A stretch of DNA of 35,214 nucleotides, from positions 1 to 35,214 of the IMG/VR virus record IMGVR_UViG_3300011116_000465; one strand, written 5' to 3'. The DNA is from a virus. The number at the start of each line of letters is the position of its first letter. Within the stretch, counting starts at the first letter, position 1. The position numbers and the translations under genes were made by a program. Shown piece after piece: positions 15,888 to 22,831 of the stretch. The notes beneath the pieces were generated by a model. The model had not been told where the DNA came from. It saw nothing but the letters and a program-made list of their open reading frames with translations, and made no database searches.

Positions 15888-16563
15888 CTACCGCTTCTTG
15901 TACAATCTCGTCAAATGATTTTTCTTTTACCTCTTCTATAACAGGCTCTTCAACTAGTTCTGCGTCTATCGTTTGAGGATCTGCTTTTATGAGCCCTTGA
16001 GATTTAAATTCATTCAACAGTTTAATCAGTTCTTTCTCAACTTCATCAATACTCTCAACCTTATGTAGGACTTCTGTCTTTTTCTTGAATGCATCAACGC
16101 CGTCTACTTCTCCGATAGAACGAAGTGCTGTGATTTGTTCTTTGCGATTACTCTCTTCATCTTGTACTATCTCGACCAACTTATTAACCACGTATAACTT
16201 TAACTCTGCTAGGTCATTCACGATCATATGGTTATAGGTTCCCACCATGCCACCTAAGTATGCCATCGTTTCATTTGCGTAATTTATAAATTCTTGCTTT
16301 TTCTGTGGATTTGTGACCATATCCCGCGCAATTTCTTCTGCGTCCAGCCTATGTTTTGCATCTGGCGCAATTTCTTCGCCAGTTAAGTCACTAAGTTCCT
16401 TAATTGTTGTCGCTCTGACCATAACTTCCTTCTCATTAGTCATACTAGGTAGTGCTTCGTGGGAATTTCGGGGTAAAGGAACGTTTTCTTCTATGTACGG
16501 AATAATAACCACATCGGAAGGTGAGTTATGTCCTTGATCTACTTGGATATTTTCTTGATTCAT
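15865..16563 (-). CDS. Terminase small-subunit candidate (232 aa)
   Basis: First gene of the minus-strand late operon, overlapping terL by 23 bases, which is where small terminase genes sit. It is acidic and mainly helical, with a disordered N-terminus and a long helix region (about 90-205, e.g. LAELKLYVVNKLVEIVQDEE). No clear helix-turn-helix was identified, so the function rests on position. An alternative is a late-operon accessory protein. Confidence 0.5.
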   Translation of the reverse strand: MNQENIQVDQGHNSPSDVVIIPYIEENVPLPRNSHEALPSMTNEKEVMVRATTIKELSDLTGEEIAPDAKHRLDAEEIARDMVTNPQKKQEFINYANETMAYLGGMVGTYNHMIVNDLAELKLYVVNKLVEIVQDEESNRKEQITALRSIGEVDGVDAFKKKTEVLHKVESIDEVEKELIKLLNEFKSQGLIKADPQTIDAELVEEPVIEEVKEKSFDEIVQEAVDGSTTGD

Positions 16564-16602
16564 GTGTCGCTGTTACACCTTTTGGAATTAATTGCAGCTA
16601 AT

Positions 16603-16633
16603 TTGACTATTCTAACCTAGTTTTTGGTAAAAT
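16603..16633 (+). promoter_or_regulatory. Candidate promoter for the SprT-like gene
   Basis: TTGACT, a 19-base spacer, then TGG-TAAAAT (extended -10) on the plus strand in the divergent gap between the small-terminase and SprT-like genes. The spacer is long, so the extended element matters. The same gap must hold the minus-strand late promoter, for which no strong match was seen. Confidence 0.4.
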
Positions 16634-16701
16634 ACTACCATGATAACCCTTCTTTTTACTCAGCCTAACTTAGCCCTTGTTGTTTTAACCTGGACTTTCT
16701 G

Positions 16702-17046
16702 ATGAAAACCACGTTAACCTCTAAGAACCTAGAGATTTTGTACAACATGGCATGCCAGCTACCCCCTTTTAACACCCTAAAGATGCCTAAGTCTAACAAA
16801 GTCAAGTTCCGAGTCATTAAGAACCCTACTATATATGGCTGTTTTGACGAAGTAGAGATGGCTATTGAAATAAGTTCTGGTTCTTGTGGTCACTTTATCA
16901 CCATTTTCCAAACGCTTCTCCACGAAATGATCCATTTGCACCTGTACTATAAGGGCGACGATGACTTTGATCAACACGGCGAGAAGTTCCTACGTATTAA
17001 AGACGTTTACTCCGAGTTATATAACTTCGATCCTAAAGCTATTTAG
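16702..17046 (+). CDS. SprT-like zinc metalloprotease (114 aa)
   Basis: Contains H74-E75-M-I-H78, the zinc-protease site, followed by H92-G (DFDQHGEKFLRI), where the third ligand is expected. The fold order fits a short SprT-like domain. SprT/Spartan proteins cut DNA-bound proteins; phage versions are common and their role is not known. First gene of the plus strand, with a weak ribosome site (GGA). It is followed by the repeat-rich non-coding region. Confidence 0.75.
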   Translation: MKTTLTSKNLEILYNMACQLPPFNTLKMPKSNKVKFRVIKNPTIYGCFDEVEMAIEISSGSCGHFITIFQTLLHEMIHLHLYYKGDDDFDQHGEKFLRIKDVYSELYNFDPKAI

Positions 17047-17848
17047 TTTTCATTCGTTCTACCCTTTCCCTTCCTTTGAATGAAACTTTACATACGATAT
17101 TTGACTAATTTTTTTATAGAAATTTTTTGATTGACCCTTTATTTTTCATAGGGGGTGGGTTTGAGATTTGGACTTTTTTGCAGATTGTTTGTGCAGATCA
17201 AAGTGTAACGAAGTCGAGCGGAGTCCCAACTTGGTTTTGGGGGGTCGGGGCGGGGTATCCCTAGTAAAAACAGGGTTATAACCTAGTAAACTTTGCTTGA
17301 AACCTAGTAAACAAAATAAAGCTTAATAATCAACGATGTTACAAGGTTTATTAATGTAACGCTTGATTGTAACGCGCCTATGACTTTGTTTTAACTAAGT
17401 AATAACCCCGCGTTACAATGTTACAAGTAAAAACATAGTATGCCCCCCTGTAAAACTCGGTAAGAACTAAGTCGACGCGACCCCTCTTTGCGCAATGTAA
17501 CCGATAGAAAAAACAACCCGCTATATAATTTTAAAACCCTGTAACATGTAACATTTTGCATTTTATGCATTAATTAATTAATAATAATAAAATATATTAT
17601 ATATATAAAACAATAACTTAGTAAAACCTAGCCCCGCTTAAAACCGTCGTTTTTTGTGTTTATTAGTAAAGTGAAATAGTGTAACACCTGTAACACGTTA
17701 TAAAACAATGACTTACACGATAAAACCCGCTAAGTTTACTAAAAACCTGTAACATTTTTTAAAATAAGTCTTACATTTTCGTTTTTCATACGTTTATAAG
17801 ATTGTAATACTTAGTTTTACTTTTTTAACTTATCGAGGTATATATAGC
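17047..17848. repeat. Non-coding region with TGTAAC and CTAGTAAA repeats
   Basis: About 800 bases without a convincing gene. TGTAAC (or its complement GTTACA) occurs at least 12 times from 17204 to 17751, some as close pairs (around 17411, 17540, 17680). CCTAGTAAA occurs at 17260, 17282 and 17303, with variants later (ACTTAGTAAA near 17617). An AT-only tract lies at about 17569-17610. A G-rich stretch (17231-17255) and an 8-bp inverted repeat TTTCATTC/GAATGAAA (17048-17085) are also present. Short repeats plus an AT tract are the usual make-up of a replication origin or a master control region; the function is inferred. Confidence 0.6.
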
Positions 17849-17953
17849 ATGACAAAAAAACAAAAAGCTTTTATCTATGGTTTTATAGCGTTTCAATTGG
17901 TTAACATTATTACAGTGTTATCGATCTTACATTTTCATTTTAATAAGTTTTAA
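17849..17953 (+). CDS. Small membrane peptide (34 aa)
   Basis: Starts at an ATG with GAGG upstream. A basic N-terminus (MTKKQKAF) is followed by one hydrophobic segment (IYGFIAFQLVNIITVLSIL) and a short HFHFNKF end. A strong terminator follows 26 bases later, which supports a small transcribed gene. Similar short membrane peptides in phages affect the host membrane or immunity. Function unknown. Confidence 0.5.
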   Translation: MTKKQKAFIYGFIAFQLVNIITVLSILHFHFNKF

Positions 17954-17978
17954 CCTAGTATTTTAATCAAGTATTACG

Positions 17979-18002
17979 GGGCGTTTAATTACGCCCTTTT
18001 TT
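17979..18002 (+). terminator. Rho-independent terminator after the 34-aa gene
   Basis: GGGCGT pairs with ACGCCC across a six-base TTAATT loop, followed by six T. It separates the repeat region from the promoter at 18059. Confidence 0.8.
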
Positions 18003-18025
18003 GTTTTTACATATACCTTATATAT

Positions 18026-18108
18026 AACCCCCCTTAAAATTAATTAGTAAAATAATAGTTTACATATTTAAAAAATGAGCGTATATTGAGCGATAACCCT
18101 GTAAACAC
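18026..18108 (+). repeat. Promoter repeat, copy 1
   Basis: About 80 bases closely matching 21321-21398. Both have AACCCCC, TAAAATTAATTAGTAAA, TAATA, a -35, GCGTATATTGA (the -10 part) and GTAAACAC in the same order and almost the same spacing. This copy precedes the ArdC module. The conserved part upstream of -35 may be an UP element or an operator. Confidence 0.75.
18059..18087 (+). promoter_or_regulatory. Sigma70-type promoter of the ArdC module
   Basis: TTTACA, a 17-base spacer, then TATATT. It lies inside promoter repeat copy 1 and about 60 bases before the 50-aa gene. The first base of the transcript would be near 18094. Confidence 0.75.
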
Positions 18109-18146
18109 GGGGTTTTTAAAATAAAACTATAAAAAGGGGTAAAAAA

Positions 18147-18299
18147 ATGGACTGGAATATAAATAAATTAATAACCAATGATGACTATTTTAGCGAATGG
18201 TTTATTGAGAGGCATTTTGATGACTTAGTTAAGTTAGCTCAATTACAGGGCTTTAATCATAGCAATGCCATATTTTTTGAATTACATAATATCTATTAA
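18147..18299 (+). CDS. Small protein, first gene of ArdC module (50 aa)
   Basis: AAGGGG seven bases before an ATG. The product is acidic and aromatic-rich (MDWNINKLITNDDYFSEWF) and has no membrane segment. Its stop codon runs into the AAGGGG site of ardC. Shares the ribosome-site style of the module. No family recognised; it may be an anti-restriction or regulatory accessory. Confidence 0.6.
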   Translation: MDWNINKLITNDDYFSEWFIERHFDDLVKLAQLQGFNHSNAIFFELHNIY

Positions 18300-18310
18300 G
18301 GGGTAAAAAC

Positions 18311-19165
18311 ATGAATCAATTAAATAATGATATCGCGCAAAATATAACAAATAGAATTTTAACTGAGTTAGAAAAGGGCGTGGCGCCGTGGGTGAAACCA
18401 TGGAAGGCGGGCGAGGGCTTACCGTTTAATCCAGTCACTAAAAATATTTATAACGGCGTTAATTTTTTCTATCTTAGTTTATTACAATCAACGGGCGAGT
18501 TCGGCGCCTCGAATGAATGGTTGACATATAAGCAAGCTCAGAACCTAGGCGCGCAAGTTCGCAAGGGTTCGAAAGGCGTCAACGTCATATTTTATAAGCC
18601 CCTCGAGATAAAAGACAAGTCGACGGGTGACCTCAAAAAAATACCTATGTTAAAAAGTTATACTGTATTCAATAGGGACGCGGTCGACGGGTTACCCGAT
18701 CAAGTAAAAGAGATCAAGCCCGAATTCGAGGTTTTAGAATCATGCGAGGCATTCATTAAAAATACACGGGCAACGATAAAACACGGCGGGGGGCGCGCAT
18801 GTTATATACCTTCACTCGATCAAATAAACCTGCCCGAAAAAGAATCATTTAATACTAGCGCGGATTATTACGCGACCGCTTATCATGAATTAATACATTA
18901 TACAGGATCGGAAAAACGCTTAGCACGTTTAAAAAATGATTCGTTCGGGTCCGAGGGTTACGCCTTTGAAGAGCTTATCGCCGAGCTAGGCGCCTCAATG
19001 CTTTGCGCGTATAACGGCATTAATGCTCAATTACAGCATGCGAGTTACATTGATTCATGGATTAAAGCGCTAAGGGGCGACAAAAAATTCATTATAAGCG
19101 CAAGCGCGAAAGCTCAAAAAGCCGTGAATTATTTATTAAACGTTGAGGGGGTCGAGCATGAATAA
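18311..19165 (+). CDS. ardC: ArdC-like anti-restriction protein
   Basis: 284 aa with the two usual parts. The N-terminal ssDNA-binding domain (about 1-125) has APWVKPWK, YNGVN and SNEWLTYKQA, then VRKGSKG. The C-terminal zinc metallopeptidase-like domain has H192-E-L-I-H196 and Glu residues in FEELIAELG (220-226). ArdC proteins come from conjugative plasmids and protect incoming DNA from host restriction. Placed first after an early-type promoter, it fits early defence evasion. Start has AAGGGG upstream. Confidence 0.9.
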   Translation: MNQLNNDIAQNITNRILTELEKGVAPWVKPWKAGEGLPFNPVTKNIYNGVNFFYLSLLQSTGEFGASNEWLTYKQAQNLGAQVRKGSKGVNVIFYKPLEIKDKSTGDLKKIPMLKSYTVFNRDAVDGLPDQVKEIKPEFEVLESCEAFIKNTRATIKHGGGRACYIPSLDQINLPEKESFNTSADYYATAYHELIHYTGSEKRLARLKNDSFGSEGYAFEELIAELGASMLCAYNGINAQLQHASYIDSWIKALRGDKKFIISASAKAQKAVNYLLNVEGVEHE

Positions 19166-19343
19166 CATTTTTTATACTCATTACATGAAACGGGACGGGG
19201 CAATTTATAAGGACTTAGCATTCATGCAAAATAATTTTGAGCGCGTAACCTATTTATATAGTTTATTTTTTGAATCACGGCACGCGAGGGCGAAAAAGTT
19301 TTATTTAAGATTGATTAAATTTATTAATAAAAGGGGGGTGTAA
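19158..19343 (+). CDS. Small protein of ArdC module (61 aa)
   Basis: The ATG after GAGGGGG is chosen (seven-base spacing); it overlaps the ardC stop by eight bases. The product is rich in Tyr, Phe and Arg (MNNIFYTHYMKRDGA, then FFESRHARAKKFYLRLIKF), basic, without a membrane segment. No family recognised. Confidence 0.6.
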   Translation: MNNIFYTHYMKRDGAIYKDLAFMQNNFERVTYLYSLFFESRHARAKKFYLRLIKFINKRGV

Positions 19344-19345
19344 TT

Positions 19346-19573
19346 ATGTTATTTGAATATTATTTTGAAGGTAAAAAACCGAGTTACGCGCAAGTTAAAA
19401 AGTGCGCAATTGAGGCAATTAAACAGGGTTACCCATTAATAGAGATATCATGGGGCGAAAACTGGATAGCGTTAGAAAATAACCTAGGGCATATTACAGG
19501 GCGAGGCTCAATAAAATCAATAATAGGTGGTAACTTAGCGGAAGAGCTAAGCAAAAACGGGGGGTATTTATAA
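19346..19573 (+). CDS. Small protein of ArdC module (75 aa)
   Basis: Two bases after the previous stop, with AAGGGGGG upstream. Mixed alpha/beta pattern (MLFEYYFEGKKPSYAQVKK, then PLIEISWGENWIALENN). Its stop overlaps the next start (TAATG). No family recognised. Confidence 0.6.
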   Translation: MLFEYYFEGKKPSYAQVKKCAIEAIKQGYPLIEISWGENWIALENNLGHITGRGSIKSIIGGNLAEELSKNGGYL

Positions 19574-19731
19574 TGGAATATTTTCAAGGCGACGAGGTTT
19601 TTTATAAGGATATCGATAACAATATATCCACGGGCTATTATGTAATACGCGAGTTTATAACCGATCAAATAGTTTTATTATCTGATAACCACGGGCGCGA
19701 ACTTGAGGCTTTTTTAACTGAGTTATCTTAA
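19573..19731 (+). CDS. Small acidic protein of ArdC module (52 aa)
   Basis: A 53-codon frame joined to the 75-aa gene by TAATG. The start MEYFQGDEVFYKDID and later GYYVIREFITDQIVLLSDNHG have a beta-strand pattern like small SH3-like or KOW-type barrels; this is only a shape impression. Acidic overall. Function unknown. Confidence 0.55.
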   Translation: MEYFQGDEVFYKDIDNNISTGYYVIREFITDQIVLLSDNHGRELEAFLTELS

Positions 19732-19747
19732 TTACAAGGGGCATAGC

Positions 19748-19930
19748 ATGGAAAACATTTATATTATACAGGCGCAAAGTGATAACGACTTATTATGGTC
19801 AAACGATATTGGATGGGTCGACGACTTACAGCAAGCGGATAAATTTACCGAAAAAGAAAAAGAATCATTGCATTTACCAATAGAGGGGCAATGGATAGAA
19901 AAACACCAATATTTTAAAAGGGGTGAATAA
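19748..19930 (+). CDS. Small acidic protein of ArdC module (60 aa)
   Basis: CAAGGGG nine bases before the ATG. MENIYIIQAQSDNDLLWSNDIGWVDD, with LPIEGQWIE near the end, suggests a short beta-alpha protein. The gene's tail supplies the AGGGG site of the next gene. No known family. Confidence 0.6.
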   Translation: MENIYIIQAQSDNDLLWSNDIGWVDDLQQADKFTEKEKESLHLPIEGQWIEKHQYFKRGE

Positions 19931-19931
19931 C

Positions 19932-20255
19932 ATGGGTCAATATCATAAAGTATATAACATAGATAAAAAAGAATATTTTAGAGCGGACTTTTTAAAGCTC
20001 GCCGAACAAGTCGGCACGAAAACGTCGACGACCGCGCTTTTTATGTTAGTAGCAAATAGCAACGGGCGGGGCGGGGGTGATTTTCGAGATCATGAACTAA
20101 TAGGAACGTGGGCGGGTGATAGGATCGTGGTTCAAGGTGACTATGCCGAAAAGGGCGACCGAGGATTCATAACCGATAAGGAAATTGAAACTTATAAAAA
20201 CATAAGCGACGCGGTATGGCAAATGGTCGACGCGGGTTTAGAGGGGTATTTATAA
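19932..20255 (+). CDS. MGQYHK-family protein (107 aa)
   Basis: The ATG at MGQYHKVYN is chosen, with AGGGG nine bases upstream. The family is recognisable by MGQYHK at the start, then a middle SNGRGGGD and WAGDRIVVQGDYAE. It occurs in plasmids, phages and many bacteria with no known function. The conserved Gly/Asp segments may form a ligand site. Presence beside ArdC supports a plasmid-like origin of this module. Confidence 0.7.
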   Translation: MGQYHKVYNIDKKEYFRADFLKLAEQVGTKTSTTALFMLVANSNGRGGGDFRDHELIGTWAGDRIVVQGDYAEKGDRGFITDKEIETYKNISDAVWQMVDAGLEGYL

Positions 20256-20256
20256 A

Positions 20257-20439
20257 ATGAAAAAAGAAAAACTAGCGGACGAGATATTAAAAGCACTCAT
20301 GCCGAAAAGCCTTAAAAGAAAAATAAATAAGATAAGAATTAAATTAAAAATTCAAGACGATCTATTCAAAGACGAGCTATTAAACGAGATAAAACCATAT
20401 GAGAAAATTTTAAGGGGTGAATCATGTATAAATTATTAA
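20257..20439 (+). CDS. Small basic helical protein (60 aa)
   Basis: One base after the previous stop, with GAGGGG ten bases upstream. Lys-rich helix (ALMPKSLKRKINKIRIKLKI), then an acidic end. Overlaps the GP88-like gene start by 16 bases. Function unknown. Confidence 0.55.
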   Translation: MKKEKLADEILKALMPKSLKRKINKIRIKLKIQDDLFKDELLNEIKPYEKILRGESCINY

Positions 20440-21110
20440 GCGTAAACAGTGACACCAAAACAATTAAAAGTAATAAGGCGGGATTCTTAACGGGTATTTT
20501 ATACCTAGCGCCCTATGATTTAAGCGGGGTAAACCTTTGCCCCTTTGCTAAGGTCGCCGAGTGTCACGTTGCCTGTCTTAATACGGCGGGGCGGGGCAAT
20601 TTTAGCAACGTTAAAAGCGCGAGGTTGAGGAAAGCAAAACTATTCAACGATAACAGGGGCGAGTTTATGGCTCAATTGATCGAGGATATTCACAAGTTAA
20701 AAGCGCAAGCAAAAAAGAAAAACATGCAAGCCGTGGTTCGACTTAATGGAACGAGTGACATCGAATGGGAAAAGATTATGCTAGGTGAGTTTAATATATT
20801 CGAGCTTTTTCCCGAGCTACAATTTTATGACTATACCAAAAACCCGAATAGGAAAAACTTACCGGATAATTATGATCTTACTTTTTCATATAGCGGGGTA
20901 CAATCCTTCATTAAGTTTAATAGGCAAGCGCTAAGTAATAACATGCGCGTGGCGACGGTGTTTAAAATCTTACCGGTTGAATTTGAGGGGCGCCCTGTTA
21001 TCAACGGCGACGATCACGACGCTAGATTTATAGAGGATAAGAATATAATTGTAGGATTGAAAGCTAAGGGCAAGGCGCGACAAGACAAAACGGGTTTTGT
21101 GATTGCATAG
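20424..21110 (+). CDS. GP88-like protein (228 aa)
   Basis: The segment NLCPFAKVAECHVACLNTAG gives C39, C47 and C51, and with GRGNF and FMAQLIEDIHKL it matches the GP88 family of mycobacteriophages and plasmids (Pfam GP88, from memory). Cysteines suggest metal or Fe-S binding. The function is not known. AAGGGG precedes the ATG. It is the last gene of the module and is followed by a strong terminator. Confidence 0.75.
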   Translation: MYKLLSVNSDTKTIKSNKAGFLTGILYLAPYDLSGVNLCPFAKVAECHVACLNTAGRGNFSNVKSARLRKAKLFNDNRGEFMAQLIEDIHKLKAQAKKKNMQAVVRLNGTSDIEWEKIMLGEFNIFELFPELQFYDYTKNPNRKNLPDNYDLTFSYSGVQSFIKFNRQALSNNMRVATVFKILPVEFEGRPVINGDDHDARFIEDKNIIVGLKAKGKARQDKTGFVIA

Positions 21111-21160
21111 TATGATCGAGCTTTATAAATTAGTTTACCCTGTCACTTAGTGACATCTCA

Positions 21161-21195
21161 AGGGCATGGATTAAAACCCCATGCCCTCTTTTTTT
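21161..21195 (+). terminator. Rho-independent terminator closing the ArdC module
   Basis: AGGGCATGG (21161-21169) pairs with CCATGCCCT (21179-21187) in a nine-base stem, followed by CTTTTTTT. A small hairpin GTCAC/GTGAC lies just before it. The stretch from here to 21320 is gene-free and holds GGCGGGCGAGG-type repeats. Confidence 0.85.
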
Positions 21196-21320
21196 ATTTG
21201 GCGGGCGAGGCTTAAAAAGAATTTGAAACCAGTGGTTAAAGAAGGCGGGCGAGGGAAGAGGCATAGCGAGCGGGGTTTAAACCTAGAGGGAAGGCGAGGG
21301 CGAGACTTAGCGCTTATCAA

Positions 21321-21398
21321 AACCCCCATAAAATTAATTAGTAAATAATACTTGACATGATAAAAACGCAAGCGTATATTGATTAACGAGGTAAACAC
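21321..21398 (+). repeat. Promoter repeat, copy 2
   Basis: Near-copy of 18026-18108, with the same blocks in the same order: AACCCCC, TAAAATTAATTAGTAAA, TAATA, -35, GCGTATATTGA, GTAAACAC. It lies just after the ArdC module and drives the following operon. Two copies on either side of a foreign-looking module could act as recombination sites. Confidence 0.75.
21352..21380 (+). promoter_or_regulatory. Strong sigma70-type promoter of the small-gene operon
   Basis: TTGACA, 17-base spacer, TATATT: a near-consensus promoter. It lies in promoter repeat copy 2 and 34 bases before the first gene of the run. Confidence 0.85.
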
Positions 21399-21413
21399 AA
21401 AGGGAGGTTGAGC

Positions 21414-21620
21414 ATGAACTTATTTAATGAGATTAACAGAGTGACAACACAATTATACGGAGGGTATATGACAGAGTTATGGTATGAGGCACTAGATAAA
21501 AAGGGAAGGCGACTAGGTTTAATTCATGCTAAGAACGAAGAGCATGCAATGGAAAAAGCACGCCATGAATTTGGACTAGCGGTGATTGAGGTTGAATATA
21601 TAGAGGAGGAAGTCAGATGA
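21414..21620 (+). CDS. Small protein, first of coupled run (68 aa)
   Basis: AGGGAGG lies before the ATG at 21414. A second in-frame ATG at 21468 has its own strong site (GGAGGGT), so a 50-aa form (MTELWYEALDKKGRR) may also be made. The C-terminal part, with AKNEEHAMEKARHEFG, has the beta-alpha look of small phage proteins. It overlaps the next gene by ATGA. Function unknown. Confidence 0.65.
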   Translation: MNLFNEINRVTTQLYGGYMTELWYEALDKKGRRLGLIHAKNEEHAMEKARHEFGLAVIEVEYIEEEVR

Positions 21621-21799
21621 AACGATTCACTATAACAGCGAGCGAAAGAGCCATATATCAAACGGACATTGAAGCAGAAACACAAGAGGAAGCCATGAAA
21701 GAATTTTATGAACGCATGTCATACTTAGAACCCGAAGACTATCGAGATTTTCAAATAGAGCATGTGGGAATGGAAGATATTAAAGAGGAGGCAGTATGA
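21617..21799 (+). CDS. Small acidic protein (60 aa)
   Basis: Starts by ATGA overlap with AGAGGAGGAAG upstream. MKRFTITASERAIYQTDIEAETQEEAMKEF shows a strand-strand-helix pattern; the next gene product has a similar layout (MKKKYKVRVFYNAWQDVEIKAENEEEL), so the two may be diverged duplicates. Very acidic, as DNA-mimic or host-takeover proteins often are. Function unknown. Confidence 0.65.
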   Translation: MKRFTITASERAIYQTDIEAETQEEAMKEFYERMSYLEPEDYRDFQIEHVGMEDIKEEAV

Positions 21800-22002
21800 A
21801 AAAGAAATATAAAGTAAGAGTGTTTTATAACGCATGGCAAGACGTAGAAATCAAAGCGGAGAATGAGGAAGAGCTAAGCGATATCATAGAAGAACTAAGC
21901 ACAAACAACGTGAACTTGCAATTAGATTTTTACGAGGAGTTAGAAGATAACAAAACCCCAAAATGGTTAGGCGGATTTGAAATTGAGGAGGACAAAGAAT
22001 GA
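21796..22002 (+). CDS. Small acidic protein (68 aa)
   Basis: Coupled by ATGA with GAGGAGG upstream. Strand-helix pattern like the preceding 60-aa protein, then FYEELEDNKTPKWLGGFEIEED. Highly acidic. No family recognised; early phage accessory by context. Confidence 0.65.
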   Translation: MKKKYKVRVFYNAWQDVEIKAENEEELSDIIEELSTNNVNLQLDFYEELEDNKTPKWLGGFEIEEDKE

Positions 22003-22220
22003 GTAAAGAATGGACGGCAGAGAAGTTTGAACCCGCAGTTGAAACCGAGTTTGACGATTTAGATGACGGCGTGACGTATTGTGTTTATTGCTATGATGAA
22101 GTGCCCGAGTGGAAAGGCAGTTGTTGTGGCGAGAACCATTTTTTAACAGGCAAAGAAATAAAGGACTATGAAAAAGAATTATCTTACATAGACAAACGAG
22201 TAAAAGGGGCGTCAACATGA
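21999..22220 (+). CDS. Small acidic zinc-ribbon-like protein (73 aa)
   Basis: Has C28-x2-C31 (YCVYCYDE) and C42-C43 (GSCCGENHF), enough for a small zinc site. Acidic elsewhere. Coupled to both neighbours by ATGA overlaps, with GAGGAGG before the start. Function unknown; a nucleic-acid or protein-binding adaptor is possible. Confidence 0.65.
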   Translation: MSKEWTAEKFEPAVETEFDDLDDGVTYCVYCYDEVPEWKGSCCGENHFLTGKEIKDYEKELSYIDKRVKGAST

Positions 22221-22441
22221 AACTTATTAACGGCACAGAAATGATAGACAATTCACCTAATGAAAAAGCGGGTGAGTTAGCAGAAGCAATCTATGATGAT
22301 GTATTATTTATTTTAGACATAGAACATAAGTGTATCCAAGATGACGAAGATGGCAACACAAGTAATACAGAATACGGACAAGACTTATTTAATGGTATCT
22401 ACGAACAATGTATGAACTACTTTGAAAGGGAAACAACATGA
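22217..22441 (+). CDS. Small acidic protein (74 aa)
   Basis: Coupled by ATGA. Helical, rich in Asp/Glu (LAEAIYDDVLFILDIEHKC, then QDDEDGNTSNTEYG). No family recognised. Its place in the run and the coupling support expression. Confidence 0.6.
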   Translation: MKLINGTEMIDNSPNEKAGELAEAIYDDVLFILDIEHKCIQDDEDGNTSNTEYGQDLFNGIYEQCMNYFERETT

Positions 22442-22677
22442 GCGATTTAGAAAGAGACTTAGACCCACCCGAACCACAAGAACCTGTACGCATTAAATCA
22501 TGGTGGATTGGGGTTAAATGGGAAGACGGCAGAATAGAAGAGATAGCACTACCGGAAGCATTTAGACAAGCGGGCAGTGACATCGAGGGATTCTTAGATG
22601 AGGTTGAGTATGAATACAACCGTGATATACTAGAACACCAAGCACAGAAATATGGAGACCCCGATGGTGACTACTAA
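22438..22677 (+). CDS. Small acidic protein (79 aa)
   Basis: Coupled by ATGA. The N-terminus is Asp/Glu/Pro-rich (LERDLDPPEPQEP); the middle IKSWWIGVKWEDGRIEEIALP looks like a beta hairpin. The start of the next gene lies inside its last codons. Function unknown. Confidence 0.6.
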   Translation: MSDLERDLDPPEPQEPVRIKSWWIGVKWEDGRIEEIALPEAFRQAGSDIEGFLDEVEYEYNRDILEHQAQKYGDPDGDY

Positions 22678-22831
22678 AAAAGAAAAGCAATACATAGTAG
22701 AACAAGTAGTAGTGACAGGCTATGTCATACACACGAATGGCAGGAAGACGCCGTTTGCATTCAACAAGGACGATTTAAAACCTAATGATTTACTAGGTAT
22801 CTTTGACGGAGTAAGGAGGATTTTTAAATGA
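22664..22831 (+). CDS. Small basic protein (55 aa)
   Basis: A 56-codon frame starting at ATG with GGAG six bases upstream, overlapping the previous gene by 14 bases and the next by ATGA. MVTTKKEKQYIVEQVVVTGYVIH, then TPFAFNKDDLKP suggests a small beta protein. Without it the coupled run would have a 150-base hole. Confidence 0.6.
   Translation: MVTTKKEKQYIVEQVVVTGYVIHTNGRKTPFAFNKDDLKPNDLLGIFDGVRRIFK

Noticed and set aside
17048-17085. Inverted repeat TTTCATTC/GAATGAAA after the SprT-like gene as a terminator
   Set aside because: The loop is 22 bases and no T run follows. Kept only as a note in the gene-free region.
17201-17756. CRISPR-like array from the TGTAAC repeats
   Set aside because: Units are only six bases, occur in both orientations and at irregular distances, so they fit binding sites, not a CRISPR array.
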